From: Nocardioides sp. zg-1228
Lineage (GTDB): Bacteria; Actinomycetota; Actinomycetes; Propionibacteriales; Nocardioidaceae
Direction of reading: 5' to 3'
Assembly (NCBI RefSeq): GCF_017086465.1
Contig: NZ_CP070961.1
Coordinates: forward strand, 2,914,001-2,978,000
DNA length: 64,000 bases
Below the pieces are notes generated by a model. That model worked only from the letters and a program-made list of their open reading frames with translations, was not told where the DNA came from and did no database searches. Position numbers and translations under genes: made by a program. Shown piece by piece: positions 16,278 to 25,039 of this stretch. Position 1 is the first letter of the stretch; the number at the start of each line of letters is the position of its first letter.

Positions 16278-18371
16278 TCAGAGGACCAGCTCGGGCTGCA
16301 GCCGCTCGGGGGTCCACACCCGCTGGCGGTGGGCGGCCCACGCCGTCGCCGCCATGGCGACCAGGCCGACCCCGGCCAGCACCGCGAGGTCGCGCGCGAG
16401 GAGGGAGTCCTCGCCGCCGTAGAGGGTCTGGCGCAGGCCGTTGACGGCGTAGGTCATCGGCAGCAGCCAGTGCAGCGAGCGCAGCGGCTCGGGGATCGTC
16501 TCCCACGGGAAGGTGCCGCCGGCCGTGACGAGCTGGACCAGCATCAGCACCAACCCGGCGAACTCGCCGACGGTGCCGAACCACGCGTTGAGCGCCTGGA
16601 TGATCGCCACGAACGCAATGGACGCCACCAGCAGCAGCGCGATCGTGCCGAGCAGCTCGTCGGGCACGATGCGCAGGCCGAAGCGGACGACGAGCAGCAT
16701 CACCGCGACCTGGAAGATCCCGACGGTCACCGGTGGGAGCAGCCCGCCGAGCGCGGTGCGCAGGGGGGGACCGTTGGCGGCGAGGGCGCGGGCCGACAGC
16801 GGCCGCACGAGCAGGAACAGGACGTAGGCGCCGATCCAGAGCCCGAGGGACATGAAGAACGGTGCGAGCCCGGCGCCGTACGACCCCGCCTGGGCCAGCG
16901 TGTCGTCGTCCAGCGCGACGGGATCGGCGATCGTGCGCGCCGTGTCGCGGCCGGTCGCCTGGTCGAGGTCGGGCACCTTCTTCAGCCCGCGGCGCAGGCC
17001 GTCCTTGAGCCGGGTCGTGCCCGACCCCAGCCGCTGGGCGCCCTGGCGGAGCGTGGTGCTCGACTTCGCCAGCCGGTTGGCGCCGGCCGAGACCTGGCCG
17101 GTCCCGGAGGAGAGGGTCGAGGCGCCGCTCGCCAGCGTGCGCGAGCCGGCCGCGAGCCGCGTGCTGCCGGAGGCGACGCGGTCGCCGCCGGCGGCCGCGG
17201 TGGCCACACCGCGCGCGAGGGCCGGCGCAGCGCCGGCGAGCCTGCCGGCGCCGGCTGCCACCTGCTTGGCGCCCGAGCTCAGCCGCCCGAGCTTGCCCGC
17301 CGCGCCCTCGGCGGTGCGTACGGCGTCGTCGACACCGGCTCGCGCGACGTCGAGGACCCGCGTCAGCCGGGCCGCCTCGGCGGGCGTCAGCCGCCCCTGC
17401 CGCACGAGCTGCCGCACGATCGCCGTCACGTCGCCGCGGGCCACGGCGAGCTGGCGGGCGATCGCGCGGGCCGCGCCGGCGGCGTCCCGGCCGATGGCAG
17501 CCACCTTCGCGTTGCCGGCGGCCACCTCCCGGGCACCGGCGGCGAGCCGCTGGGTGTCGGCGGGCAGCGCGGACGTGCGCTGGCGCAGGGTGCGCAGCCC
17601 GCCCGCCAGCTGCGTGGCACCGCTCGCGAGCTGGGCGCTGCCCCGCGCCCCCTGGCTCGCCCCGGAGGCGAGCCGATTGGCACCGCGCGCCGTCCGGGCG
17701 GCTCCGGACGCGAGCCGGCCGGTGCCGCTGACGAGCCGGTCGGTGCCCTTGCCGAGCCGCTTGGTGCCGGCCACCAGCTTGCGCGCGCCCTTGAGTCCCT
17801 TCTGCAGGTCGACGTGCACCTCGTCGAGACCGCGGATGAACGTGCTCGCCGAGGTGACGCCGACCTCCCGGGCGATCTCGTTGCGCACGTCGCCGACGAC
17901 CGTCTTGGCCAAGGTGGTGGCCATGTAGTTGTTGGCGTCGTTGGTCACCAGGCGCAGGCTCGCCCGGTGGGGCTCGTAGCGGGCCACGGAGGTCAGGTCC
18001 TCGGAGAAGTCGCTGCCGACGTAGAGCGCGGCGTCGTAGCGGCCCGACCGCACCCCCTCGTCCGCCTCCTTCGCGCTCGTCTCGACCCAGCCGAACCCGC
18101 CGTCGCCGTCGACGAGGCGCTCGGCGATCCGGTGGCCGTAGTTGACCTCCTCCGAGCTGCCGGTGACCGGGTCGGTCAGGGTGGCGCCCTGGTCCTCCAC
18201 CACCAGCGCGGCGGGCACCCGGTCGAGCGAGCCGTAGGGGTCCTTGTTGGCGAAGACGTAGAGGCCGGCGTAGAGCGTGGGGATCACGATGAGGGCGAGG
18301 ACGGCCAGCTTGGGGAGCGTGCCGGCGCTGATGCGCCGCAGCTCGGTGATGGCCAGACGGAGAGCGATCAC
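16278..18371 (-). CDS. YhgE/Pip family membrane protein (ABC-2-like exporter component)
   Basis: This 697-aa protein has an N-terminal transmembrane segment (LPKLAVLALIVIPTLYAGLY) and a periplasm-like domain of the Pip type. A long middle section repeats a seven-residue pattern (LASGA, LAAGA and variants), predicted to form a helical coiled rod. About five C-terminal membrane helices follow. This matches YhgE/Pip proteins, which act in export or phage adsorption in Gram-positives and relate to type VII secretion accessory proteins. Its ATG overlaps the stop of the ABC-like gene as ATGA, so the two are co-translated. The substrate is unknown. Confidence 0.88.
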   Translation of the reverse strand: MIALRLAITELRRISAGTLPKLAVLALIVIPTLYAGLYVFANKDPYGSLDRVPAALVVEDQGATLTDPVTGSSEEVNYGHRIAERLVDGDGGFGWVETSAKEADEGVRSGRYDAALYVGSDFSEDLTSVARYEPHRASLRLVTNDANNYMATTLAKTVVGDVRNEIAREVGVTSASTFIRGLDEVHVDLQKGLKGARKLVAGTKRLGKGTDRLVSGTGRLASGAARTARGANRLASGASQGARGSAQLASGATQLAGGLRTLRQRTSALPADTQRLAAGAREVAAGNAKVAAIGRDAAGAARAIARQLAVARGDVTAIVRQLVRQGRLTPAEAARLTRVLDVARAGVDDAVRTAEGAAGKLGRLSSGAKQVAAGAGRLAGAAPALARGVATAAAGGDRVASGSTRLAAGSRTLASGASTLSSGTGQVSAGANRLAKSSTTLRQGAQRLGSGTTRLKDGLRRGLKKVPDLDQATGRDTARTIADPVALDDDTLAQAGSYGAGLAPFFMSLGLWIGAYVLFLLVRPLSARALAANGPPLRTALGGLLPPVTVGIFQVAVMLLVVRFGLRIVPDELLGTIALLLVASIAFVAIIQALNAWFGTVGEFAGLVLMLVQLVTAGGTFPWETIPEPLRSLHWLLPMTYAVNGLRQTLYGGEDSLLARDLAVLAGVGLVAMAATAWAAHRQRVWTPERLQPELVL

Positions 18372-19183
18372 CGGCCTTCGTTCCTCTCCTGCGGTGGGGG
18401 TGGTGGCTCACCCGGATCGGGCGGTGGGGTGCCCTCAAGCACGCGTGTCTCGGTCGGGTCGTCGGAGACCACCGTGCGGGTGTCGCCCAGCTCGCCGGCG
18501 GTGCCGGCCGACGGCATCAGGCGCAGCGCCTCGACGGGCGTGATCCGGTGGGCGTGGCCCCCGCGCGCCGGGGGGAGGTCGGCGCCGAGGTCGCGCGCGG
18601 ACGACCTGGTGCACTGCACGAGCACGCCGTAGCCCAGCGCGGCGTAGGACGTCGCGAGGTGCCACCATCCGTACGCCTCGCCGCCGTGCCGGTCGGGCAG
18701 CGTCATCACCAGGAACCGGACGTCGGGACGCTCCGCCGCGAGCCCGGTGAGCAACGCCGTGCGGACGACCCCCTCGACGGCGTCGACCCGGTGGTCCTCG
18801 AACCCCTCGAGCGCGTGCTGCTCCAGCCACGTGTGCACCGCACCGGGCGTGGAGTCGTGACCGGCCAGGGCGAGGTCCTCGGCGGCGACGGTCTCGACGG
18901 GCATCACGTCGTCGGGCTCGGAGACGCCGGGCAGGTCGACCACGGCAGTGACCCGCCGCAGCTGTGCCATGTCGTCGCTCACGGTGCCGTCGTCGGCGAC
19001 CAGCCGGACGGAGCCGCCGGTGGGCGCGAGGCGGCCGGTGGTGGCCAGCGCGAGCGCGGAGTGGCCCTGCCCCGGCTCGCCGGCCACGAGGACGCACTCG
19101 CCGGTGCTGAGGGCGAGGTGGTCGATCTCGAGCAGGCGGTCCCGGCGGCCCATCACGTGCACCTGGTCGAGCTCGACGCGCAT
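18368..19183 (-). CDS. ABC ATPase-like protein with degenerate P-loop
   Basis: About 271 aa from ATG 19183. The N-terminus (MRVELDQVHVMGRR...) and spacing look like an ABC nucleotide-binding domain. The P-loop, however, reads GEPGQGHS, with His in place of the invariant Lys, and no LSGGQ signature is visible. VRFLVMTLPD sits where Walker B is expected, with Pro and without the usual Asp-Glu pair. A proline-rich tail follows. An alternative GTG at 19303 overlaps the urea transporter stop as GTGA and would add a 40-residue His/Pro-rich leader. It is coupled to the YhgE-type gene, so I infer it is a non-hydrolysing or structural partner of that exporter. Confidence 0.75.
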   Translation of the reverse strand: MRVELDQVHVMGRRDRLLEIDHLALSTGECVLVAGEPGQGHSALALATTGRLAPTGGSVRLVADDGTVSDDMAQLRRVTAVVDLPGVSEPDDVMPVETVAAEDLALAGHDSTPGAVHTWLEQHALEGFEDHRVDAVEGVVRTALLTGLAAERPDVRFLVMTLPDRHGGEAYGWWHLATSYAALGYGVLVQCTRSSARDLGADLPPARGGHAHRITPVEALRLMPSAGTAGELGDTRTVVSDDPTETRVLEGTPPPDPGEPPPPPQERNEGR

Positions 19184-19299
19184 CGTCTGCCCGGGGTGAT
19201 CAGCCCTGCGGTGGGAGTGGGGCTGGGGATGGGTGGGGGGTCGGGTCTGGGGTGGCACGCCTCGGTCCGGGTCGGGAGAGGCCAGGTCGTCGGAGCTGC

Positions 19300-20232
19300 T
19301 CACGGTCGCTTCAGTGCGGGGATGAAGGTCGCGATGACGAGCAGCACCCACGTGGTGAGGATGTAGGGCCAGGTGAAGTGCGGGCCGCCGTAGGCGTCGG
19401 TCATCGCGACCGTGACGACCGCGGTGATCGCGGCGCCCACGGCGGCGTAGATCCAGGACCCGACGGTGCTGCGCAGGAACACCACCGACAGCGCGATGGC
19501 GGTCAGCACGCCGGAGTAGCCGGCGAGACCCTCCACGATCGTCTCCGCGCTCTCCCCCATCGCGAGCGCGCACAGGGTGCCGATGACGCTGCCCATCGCC
19601 GCGGCCAGTCCCACCTTCCACGACGCGACGAACAGCCCGACCAGGATCAGCGCCCCCGACCACACGTTGTTGATGAGCACCACCTCCGACACGTTGGTCA
19701 GCAGCGAGCGCAGCAGCGAGCCGGCCGACTCGTCGAAGGCGTGGTGCGACGACGACTCGACGTGCAGGCTCGTCGTGAGGACGTAGATGACGCCGGTCAC
19801 CGAGCAGAACGGCGCCGTGGTCGACGGCAGGCCGAAGCGCGACAGGGCGGGCGTCGCGAAGAGCCAGTTGAAGAACCAGGTGACCGGGCCGCAGACGAGG
19901 GCGCCGACGACGGTGAGCACATAGGTCCAGACCTTGCCGCCGCCGAGCTCGACGAAGAGGGCAGCGCCCACCAGGGTGCCGTTGAAGCCCGCCATGCCCA
20001 TCGTGATGTCGTCGGTCTTCACCCGCATGAGCACGCCGGCGAGCGTCGAGCAGATCGCCCCGATCAGGGCGAGCAGGGCCATCTGCCAGTCGGCCACCAC
20101 GAACGCGGCGAGGATCAGCAGGCCGGTCCAGGTGTTGCTCTGGAAGAAGATCTCCGAGACCCCGCGCGGCACGACCTCCCAGGTGAGCCACGTGCTGGGC
20201 GCCGCCGTGGCGGCCGTTCGCGATGTTGTCAT
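19300..20232 (-). CDS. Urea transporter (UT family)
   Basis: This 310-aa protein has about ten membrane helices arranged as two repeats. Each repeat carries a glycine-rich pore motif: GMAGFNGTLVGAAL in the first half and GLAGYSGVLTAIAL in the second. This is the layout of bacterial UT channels that pass urea down its gradient. It follows ureD in the same direction after about 80 bp, so urea uptake and hydrolysis are likely co-expressed. The start at 20232 gives a short polar leader before the first helix. Confidence 0.9.
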   Translation of the reverse strand: MTTSRTAATAAPSTWLTWEVVPRGVSEIFFQSNTWTGLLILAAFVVADWQMALLALIGAICSTLAGVLMRVKTDDITMGMAGFNGTLVGAALFVELGGGKVWTYVLTVVGALVCGPVTWFFNWLFATPALSRFGLPSTTAPFCSVTGVIYVLTTSLHVESSSHHAFDESAGSLLRSLLTNVSEVVLINNVWSGALILVGLFVASWKVGLAAAMGSVIGTLCALAMGESAETIVEGLAGYSGVLTAIALSVVFLRSTVGSWIYAAVGAAITAVVTVAMTDAYGGPHFTWPYILTTWVLLVIATFIPALKRP

Positions 20233-20309
20233 CTCAGCTCCCTTGTCCGTGGTGGTCGTACGTCGGGTGGAGCGGGTCGCCCGGGCGCGCTCTGCGCGTC
20301 GGGAGTGGG

Positions 20310-21323
20310 TCAGGTCTTGCGGATGGTCGGGGCGGTGCCGCCTGTCAGCAGTCGCCGCACGGACTGCCAGGCGAGCGTCATCGCGGCGCCGACCGACCGG
20401 GTGTCGTCGCCGAGGAGGCGCACCCAGACGCCCGCGTCATCGGGGAGGGCGCTGACCCCGAAGATCACCCCACCCGTGGTCGACGGGGCCAGCGCGCTGT
20501 GGAGCAGCTCGGTGACCTCGGCCACCGAAGCCTGCGAGGTGAGGACGTAGAGCATGGACAGGACGTCGTGGTCGTCGAGGACGGCGAGGTCCCCTGTCGC
20601 TCCGTCCGCGGGCGTGAGGCGCACCCGGTCGAGTGCCACGACCGTCCCGTCGGGCCGGCAGACCTCGAAGTCGGCGGCGAGCGCCGAGTAGAGGTGACGC
20701 TCGTCGTGGTGGGCGAGCCGCCCGGCCACGAGAGTCTCGCCCACGACGACGCTCGCCGACGGCGGCAGCGTGAGCCGGGTGCGCTGGTAGAGCCGGGCCT
20801 CGGCGAACAGGATCACCGGGTCGGGCAGGTACTCCAGGAAGGCGTCCTCGCCCACCGAGATGTTGACCTGCGCGACCGCGTAGTCGTGGTGCATGCGCAG
20901 CACCTTGGTCCAGGCCGAGGTCGTCACGTGCGCGGACGTGCCCGGCCCGAAGACGAGGTCGGTGCGCAGCCGATCGCCCTGCATGACGCCGGCGCCGGTC
21001 GACATCAGGTAGGTGTAGGGCATGTCCGGGCGCGCCGGGTCGTAGTAGAGCGGGCGCATGATCTGCAGCGGCGCCTTCTGGTAGTGCTGCACGAGCTCGG
21101 TCCCTCGCGGTGTGCGCCCGAACTCCAGCTCCAGCAGGCCGACCTTGCCGGGGCTGCCGGGGGGCAGGGTGTCGATCGGTCCGGCGTAGCGCTCGATGAT
21201 GTCGGGCACGCGGTCGGGCTCGTAGTAGGCCGGGTCGAGGCGCGGCCCGCCGTAGCGCGTCGTCGGCACTGGGACGGTGCTGGAGGGGACCGGGTCCCGC
21301 TCGCGCAGGAGCGAGGTGGTCAT
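20310..21323 (-). CDS. ureD: Urease accessory protein UreD
   Basis: This 337-aa protein is the scaffold that binds apo-urease and channels nickel from UreG with UreF. Recognisable blocks include GVMQGDRLRTDL, VTTSAWTKVLRM and YLPDPVILFAEARL. Length is at the long end of the family because of an N-terminal extension. Its ATG overlaps the ureG stop as ATGA, so it is the last accessory gene before the transporter. Confidence 0.94.
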   Translation of the reverse strand: MTTSLLRERDPVPSSTVPVPTTRYGGPRLDPAYYEPDRVPDIIERYAGPIDTLPPGSPGKVGLLELEFGRTPRGTELVQHYQKAPLQIMRPLYYDPARPDMPYTYLMSTGAGVMQGDRLRTDLVFGPGTSAHVTTSAWTKVLRMHHDYAVAQVNISVGEDAFLEYLPDPVILFAEARLYQRTRLTLPPSASVVVGETLVAGRLAHHDERHLYSALAADFEVCRPDGTVVALDRVRLTPADGATGDLAVLDDHDVLSMLYVLTSQASVAEVTELLHSALAPSTTGGVIFGVSALPDDAGVWVRLLGDDTRSVGAAMTLAWQSVRRLLTGGTAPTIRKT

Positions 21324-21955
21324 CGCGAGGACGCCACCGGACGCCTGTCCCAGGCGGCGAGGATCAGGTCCTGGAGCGCGTCGACCCCCTCGCCGGTCAG
21401 GGAGTTGGTGAGGACGACCGGCTTGCCGTCGCGGACCCGGTGGGCGTCGGACTCCATGATCGACAGGTCGGTCCGCACGTACTGGGCGATGTCGATCTTG
21501 TTGATGACCAGGATGTCGGAGTCGGTGATCCCGGGGCCGCGCTTGCGGGGCATCTTCTCGCCCTCCGAGGTGTCGAGGACGAAGACGAAGACGTCCGCCA
21601 GCGACGGCGAGAAGGTCAGCGTCAGGTTGTCGCCGCCGGACTCGTAGATGAGCGTGTCGACATCGGGGTGGCGCTCGAGCATCTCGGCGCCCGCGGCCAG
21701 GTTCATCGTCGGGTCGTCGCGGACCGCGGTGTGGGGACAGGCCCCGGTCTCGACGCCCACCACCCGGTCGGGATCGAGCACCCCGGCGAGCTCGCGCCGC
21801 ACGTGGTGGGCGTCCTCCTGCGTGTAGATGTCGTTGGTGATGACCGCGGGCTGCCGGCCCGCGGCCAGGAGCCGGGGCACGAGCGCCTCCGCCAGGGCCG
21901 TCTTGCCCGAGCCCACCGGGCCGCCGATGCCGATCCGCAACACGTTCTCGCTCAT
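21320..21955 (-). CDS. ureG: Urease accessory GTPase UreG
   Basis: This 211-aa GTPase delivers nickel to urease. It shows P-loop GGPVGSGKTAL near residue 12, the metal-binding CPH of GACPHTAVRDD, the switch sequence YESGGDNL, and NKID for guanine recognition. I chose ATG 21955, with AAGG seven to eight bases upstream. The same frame is open further back through a 12-bp repeat coding for His-Asp-Asp-Asn units and reaches a CTG that overlaps the ureF stop. Many UreG proteins have a His-rich N-terminal nickel store, so a longer product is possible. Confidence 0.93.
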   Translation of the reverse strand: MSENVLRIGIGGPVGSGKTALAEALVPRLLAAGRQPAVITNDIYTQEDAHHVRRELAGVLDPDRVVGVETGACPHTAVRDDPTMNLAAGAEMLERHPDVDTLIYESGGDNLTLTFSPSLADVFVFVLDTSEGEKMPRKRGPGITDSDILVINKIDIAQYVRTDLSIMESDAHRVRDGKPVVLTNSLTGEGVDALQDLILAAWDRRPVASSR

Positions 21956-21968
21956 ACGTCCGCCTTGT

Positions 21969-22040
21969 TTGTCGTCGTGGTTGTCGTCGTGGTTGTCGTC
22001 GTGGTTGTCGTCGTGGTTGTCGTCGTGGTTGTCGTCGTCG
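21969..22040 (-). repeat. 12-bp tandem repeat encoding HDDN units in the ureG frame
   Basis: Five perfect copies of ttgtcgtcgtgg run from 21969 to 22028, with a partial variant to 22040. Read on the minus strand in the ureG frame they give repeated His-Asp-Asp-Asn. The array fills most of the gap between the ureF stop (22060) and the ureG ATG (21955). Tandem arrays of this kind change length easily. Confidence 0.9.
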
Positions 22041-22059
22041 TGCCGGCCGAGGAGGGTCC

Positions 22060-22758
22060 TCAGCTGGCGAACAGTCGTGCGTCGGAGTGCTCGTGCCGCG
22101 CAGACATCACGTCGGTCATCGGCGCACATCCGCCCATGTCCGCGAGGTCCCGATCGATCGCCTCGGCACACACCTGCTCGATGACCGGTCCCAGGGCGTG
22201 CAGCACCACCTGCAGGTGCTTGTACTCGGTGAGCCCGAGCCGCAGGGCCGCCCCGAGGAAGCTCACCGCGAAGGCGGAGAGGTCGGACGCGACGGCCTGG
22301 GCCGCCGGCACGCCCGCGGCGGCGTAGGCCACCGCGGTCGCGACCGGCTGGCACCCCGGTGTCTCCTTGGCCGCGAGGGCGCGCTGCCACTCCTCCAGCA
22401 GCGGCCCGCCGATCGCGGCGACCGCCACGTCGGTGACCTGGTGGCCACTGCGCACCGTCACCCGTCGGAGCTCGGCGTTGAGCTTGGCTGCGAACAGCAG
22501 CCGGTCGACGTGGCGTACGCGGGCCCAGTCGCCCTGCGCGACCGCCTCGTGGGCCCGGGCGAGCGCGGTGGCGTCGCCCGGGCCCACGGAGTGGAGGAGC
22601 AAGCCTCGCAACAGTCCCTCGAGACCGTCCTGGTCGACCGCGCGGGCCTGGCTGAAGCCCTCCAGCCCGTGCGACATCGTGTAGAAGCCGCTGGGGAAGG
22701 CGGAGTCCGAGAGCTGCAGGCTCACCAGCAGCTCCGGGACCGCGGTCGTCGAGGTCAT
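22060..22758 (-). CDS. ureF: Urease accessory protein UreF
   Basis: This 232-aa all-helical protein acts with UreD and UreG in nickel insertion and gates UreG GTPase activity. LQLSDSAFPSGFYTMSHGLEGF is the family start, and VIEQVCAEAIDRDLADMGG with a late pair of His residues fits the C-terminus. The ATG at 22758 follows the ureC stop by about eight bases. Normal length, no disruption. Confidence 0.93.
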   Translation of the reverse strand: MTSTTAVPELLVSLQLSDSAFPSGFYTMSHGLEGFSQARAVDQDGLEGLLRGLLLHSVGPGDATALARAHEAVAQGDWARVRHVDRLLFAAKLNAELRRVTVRSGHQVTDVAVAAIGGPLLEEWQRALAAKETPGCQPVATAVAYAAAGVPAAQAVASDLSAFAVSFLGAALRLGLTEYKHLQVVLHALGPVIEQVCAEAIDRDLADMGGCAPMTDVMSARHEHSDARLFAS

Positions 22759-22765
22759 CTCGTCC

Positions 22766-24490
22766 TCACGCCAGGAAGAAGAGCTGGTTGAGCGGCAGGG
22801 ACTCCGCCGGGTCGATGTGGGCCGGCTTGCCGTCGAAGGTGACCTTGTAGGTCTCGGGGTCCACCTCGACGAGCGGGGTGCGGTCGTTGCGCACCATGTG
22901 CTCCTTGCCGATCCCCCGGCAGCGCCGCACCGGCAGCACCTGGCTCTCCAGCCCGAGCTGCTCGGGGACACCGAGGTCGATCGCGGCCTGGGACATGAAG
23001 GTCACCCGGGTCTTCTGCCGGGCCCTGCCGTAGGCGCCGAACATCGGCCGGTAGTACACCGGCTGCGGCGTCGGCAGGGACGCGTTGGGATCTCCCATCT
23101 GCGCCCAGCTGGTCAGCCCGCCCTTGATGACCATCCGCGGCTTGACCCCGAACGAGTCCACCGGCCAGATCACGATGTCGGCGAGCTTGCCGTCCTCGAG
23201 CGATCCGATGTGGTCCGAGACCCCTTGGGTGATCGCGGGGTTGATGGTCACCTTGGCCAGGTAGCGCAGCACCCGGAAGTTGTCGTTGCCCTCGGCGTCC
23301 TCGGGCAGCGCCCCGCGCTGGTCCTTGTTGTGATGGGCGGTCTGGAAGGCCCGCGTCACCGACTCGCCGATGCGTCCCATCGCCTGGGAGTCCGAGGAGA
23401 ACATCGACAGCACGCCCTCGTCGTGGAGCACCGTCTCGGCCGAGATCGTCTCCGCGCGCACCCGCGAGTCAGCGAAGGCGACGTCCTCGGGGATGTCGTG
23501 GGAGAGGTGGTGGCAGACCATCACCATGTCGAGCAGCTCGTCGACGGAGTTGACCGTGTAGGGCAGGGTCGGGTTGGTCGAGGAGGGCAGCACGTTGGGC
23601 AGGCTCGCGACCTTCATGATGTCCGGCGCGTGACCGCCGCCGGCCCCCTCGGTGTGGTAGGTGTGGATGGTGCGGCCGTTGATCGCGGAGATGGTGTCCT
23701 CCACGAATCCGGACTCGTTGAGGCTGTCGGTGTGGATCGAGATCTGGACGTCGAACTCGTCGGCCACCCGCAGCGCGCTGTCGATCGCCGCGGGGGTCGT
23801 CCCGTAGTCCTCGTGCACCTTCAACGACGAGGCCCCGGCCTTGATCTGCTCGACCAGGGCCTCCCTCATGGAGCCGTTGCCCTTGCCGTGGAAGCCCATG
23901 TTGACCCCCACGTCCTCGGCGGCCTGGATCATCCGGTGGAGGTTCCAGACACCCGGAGTCGTGGTGACGCCGTTGGTCCCGTCCGTGGGTCCGGTGCCAC
24001 CGCCGAAGAGCGTGGTGATCCCGTTCGACAGGGCTGCCTCCGCCTGCTGCGGCGAGATGTAGTGCACGTGGGAGTCGATGGCACCGGCGGTCGCGATGCA
24101 GTGCTCCCCCGCAAGCAGCTCGGTGCCCGGCCCGACGACGAGGCGCGGGTCGACGCCGCTCTGCAGGTGGGGGTTGCCCGACTTGCCGACGCCGACGATG
24201 CGGCCGTCCTTGACGCCGATGTCCCCCTTCACGACACCCAGGACCGGATCGAGGACGATCGCGTTGGTGATGACGAGGTCGAGCACGCCCTGGGCGCTGG
24301 TCGCCTGCGGGTCCGCCGCCATCCCGTCGCGAGCGGTCTTTCCGCCGCCGTAGACGACCTCGTCGCCGTAGTGCCCTTCGTTGTAGTCCTTCTCGATCTC
24401 GATGACCAGGTTGGTGTCGGCGAGCTGCACCTTGTCGCCGGTCGTCGGTCCGAAGAGGTCGGTGTACTGCTTGCGCGAGATGATGGCCAT
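22766..24490 (-). CDS. ureC: Urease subunit alpha (catalytic)
   Basis: This 574-aa protein is the catalytic subunit that hydrolyses urea to ammonia and carbamate. The nickel ligands are visible: HVH in IDSHVHYI near residue 139, the carbamylated Lys in SLKVHEDYG near 222, HTD in [25 protein letters not shown], and the Asp of [12 protein letters not shown]. The active-site flap [14 protein letters not shown] is intact. ATG 24490 lies one base after the ureB stop; a longer open frame upstream overlaps ureB and is unlikely. It is a separate UreC, not a fusion. Confidence 0.97.
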   Translation of the reverse strand: MAIISRKQYTDLFGPTTGDKVQLADTNLVIEIEKDYNEGHYGDEVVYGGGKTARDGMAADPQATSAQGVLDLVITNAIVLDPVLGVVKGDIGVKDGRIVGVGKSGNPHLQSGVDPRLVVGPGTELLAGEHCIATAGAIDSHVHYISPQQAEAALSNGITTLFGGGTGPTDGTNGVTTTPGVWNLHRMIQAAEDVGVNMGFHGKGNGSMREALVEQIKAGASSLKVHEDYGTTPAAIDSALRVADEFDVQISIHTDSLNESGFVEDTISAINGRTIHTYHTEGAGGGHAPDIMKVASLPNVLPSSTNPTLPYTVNSVDELLDMVMVCHHLSHDIPEDVAFADSRVRAETISAETVLHDEGVLSMFSSDSQAMGRIGESVTRAFQTAHHNKDQRGALPEDAEGNDNFRVLRYLAKVTINPAITQGVSDHIGSLEDGKLADIVIWPVDSFGVKPRMVIKGGLTSWAQMGDPNASLPTPQPVYYRPMFGAYGRARQKTRVTFMSQAAIDLGVPEQLGLESQVLPVRRCRGIGKEHMVRNDRTPLVEVDPETYKVTFDGKPAHIDPAESLPLNQLFFLA

Positions 24491-24491
24491 G

Positions 24492-24911
24492 TCAGTTCTT
24501 CTTTCCCTGCTTGTTGGCCCCACGGTTCTTCGCCGCGGGGGCGCCGTCCTTGAACTGCCGCTCGGTCATCCGGGCGAGGGCATCAATCCGGGTCTGCCCG
24601 GCGTCGAGGCCGCCGTTGACGAGACCGTTGAACCCGTAGACGTACCTGCTGCCGGCGTAGGCCGTGAGGGTGACGTCTCTGGTCTCGCCCGGCTCGATCC
24701 GGACCCCGGTCCCCGCCGGGATGTCGAGGTGCATCCCGTAGGCCCTCTCACGCTCGAACTGCAGGGCGCGGTTGACCTCGAAGAAGTGGAAGTGGGACCC
24801 GATCTGGATCGCTCTGTCGCCGGTGTTGCTGACAGTGAGGGTGACGCTCTCGCGACCGGCGTTGATCTCGATCTCGTTCTCGTTGTGGTCGTACTTGGGG
24901 CTGCCGAGCAT
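24492..24911 (-). CDS. ureB: Urease subunit beta
   Basis: This 139-aa protein is the small beta subunit. Conserved blocks [32 protein letters not shown] and YGFNGLVNG are complete. A lysine- and asparagine-rich tail of about 20 residues goes beyond the core. It is separated from ureA by the CbiX-like gene, which is not the usual ureA-ureB order. The stop is one base before the ureC ATG. Confidence 0.96.
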   Translation of the reverse strand: MLGSPKYDHNENEIEINAGRESVTLTVSNTGDRAIQIGSHFHFFEVNRALQFERERAYGMHLDIPAGTGVRIEPGETRDVTLTAYAGSRYVYGFNGLVNGGLDAGQTRIDALARMTERQFKDGAPAAKNRGANKQGKKN

Positions 24912-25039
24912 GGGGATGTCCTTTCATGGTGGGCACGAGCGAACGCGCGTCGCCCGGGACTCCGGGGTTCGACCGGGATGGCCCGGTCTGGGGGACGCCG
25001 CGCACTGGGGGCGTCTCGTGGCGGGGTGGCGTGCCGTCC

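Noticed and set aside
15030..18632. A 1200-residue open frame on the plus strand opposite the ROK and YhgE-type genes
   Set aside because: The product is low-complexity, Arg/Gly/Ala-rich and mirrors the codons of clear minus-strand genes; a GC-rich shadow.
21969..22040. CRISPR-like array
   Set aside because: Units are 12 bp with no spacers; it is a simple tandem repeat.
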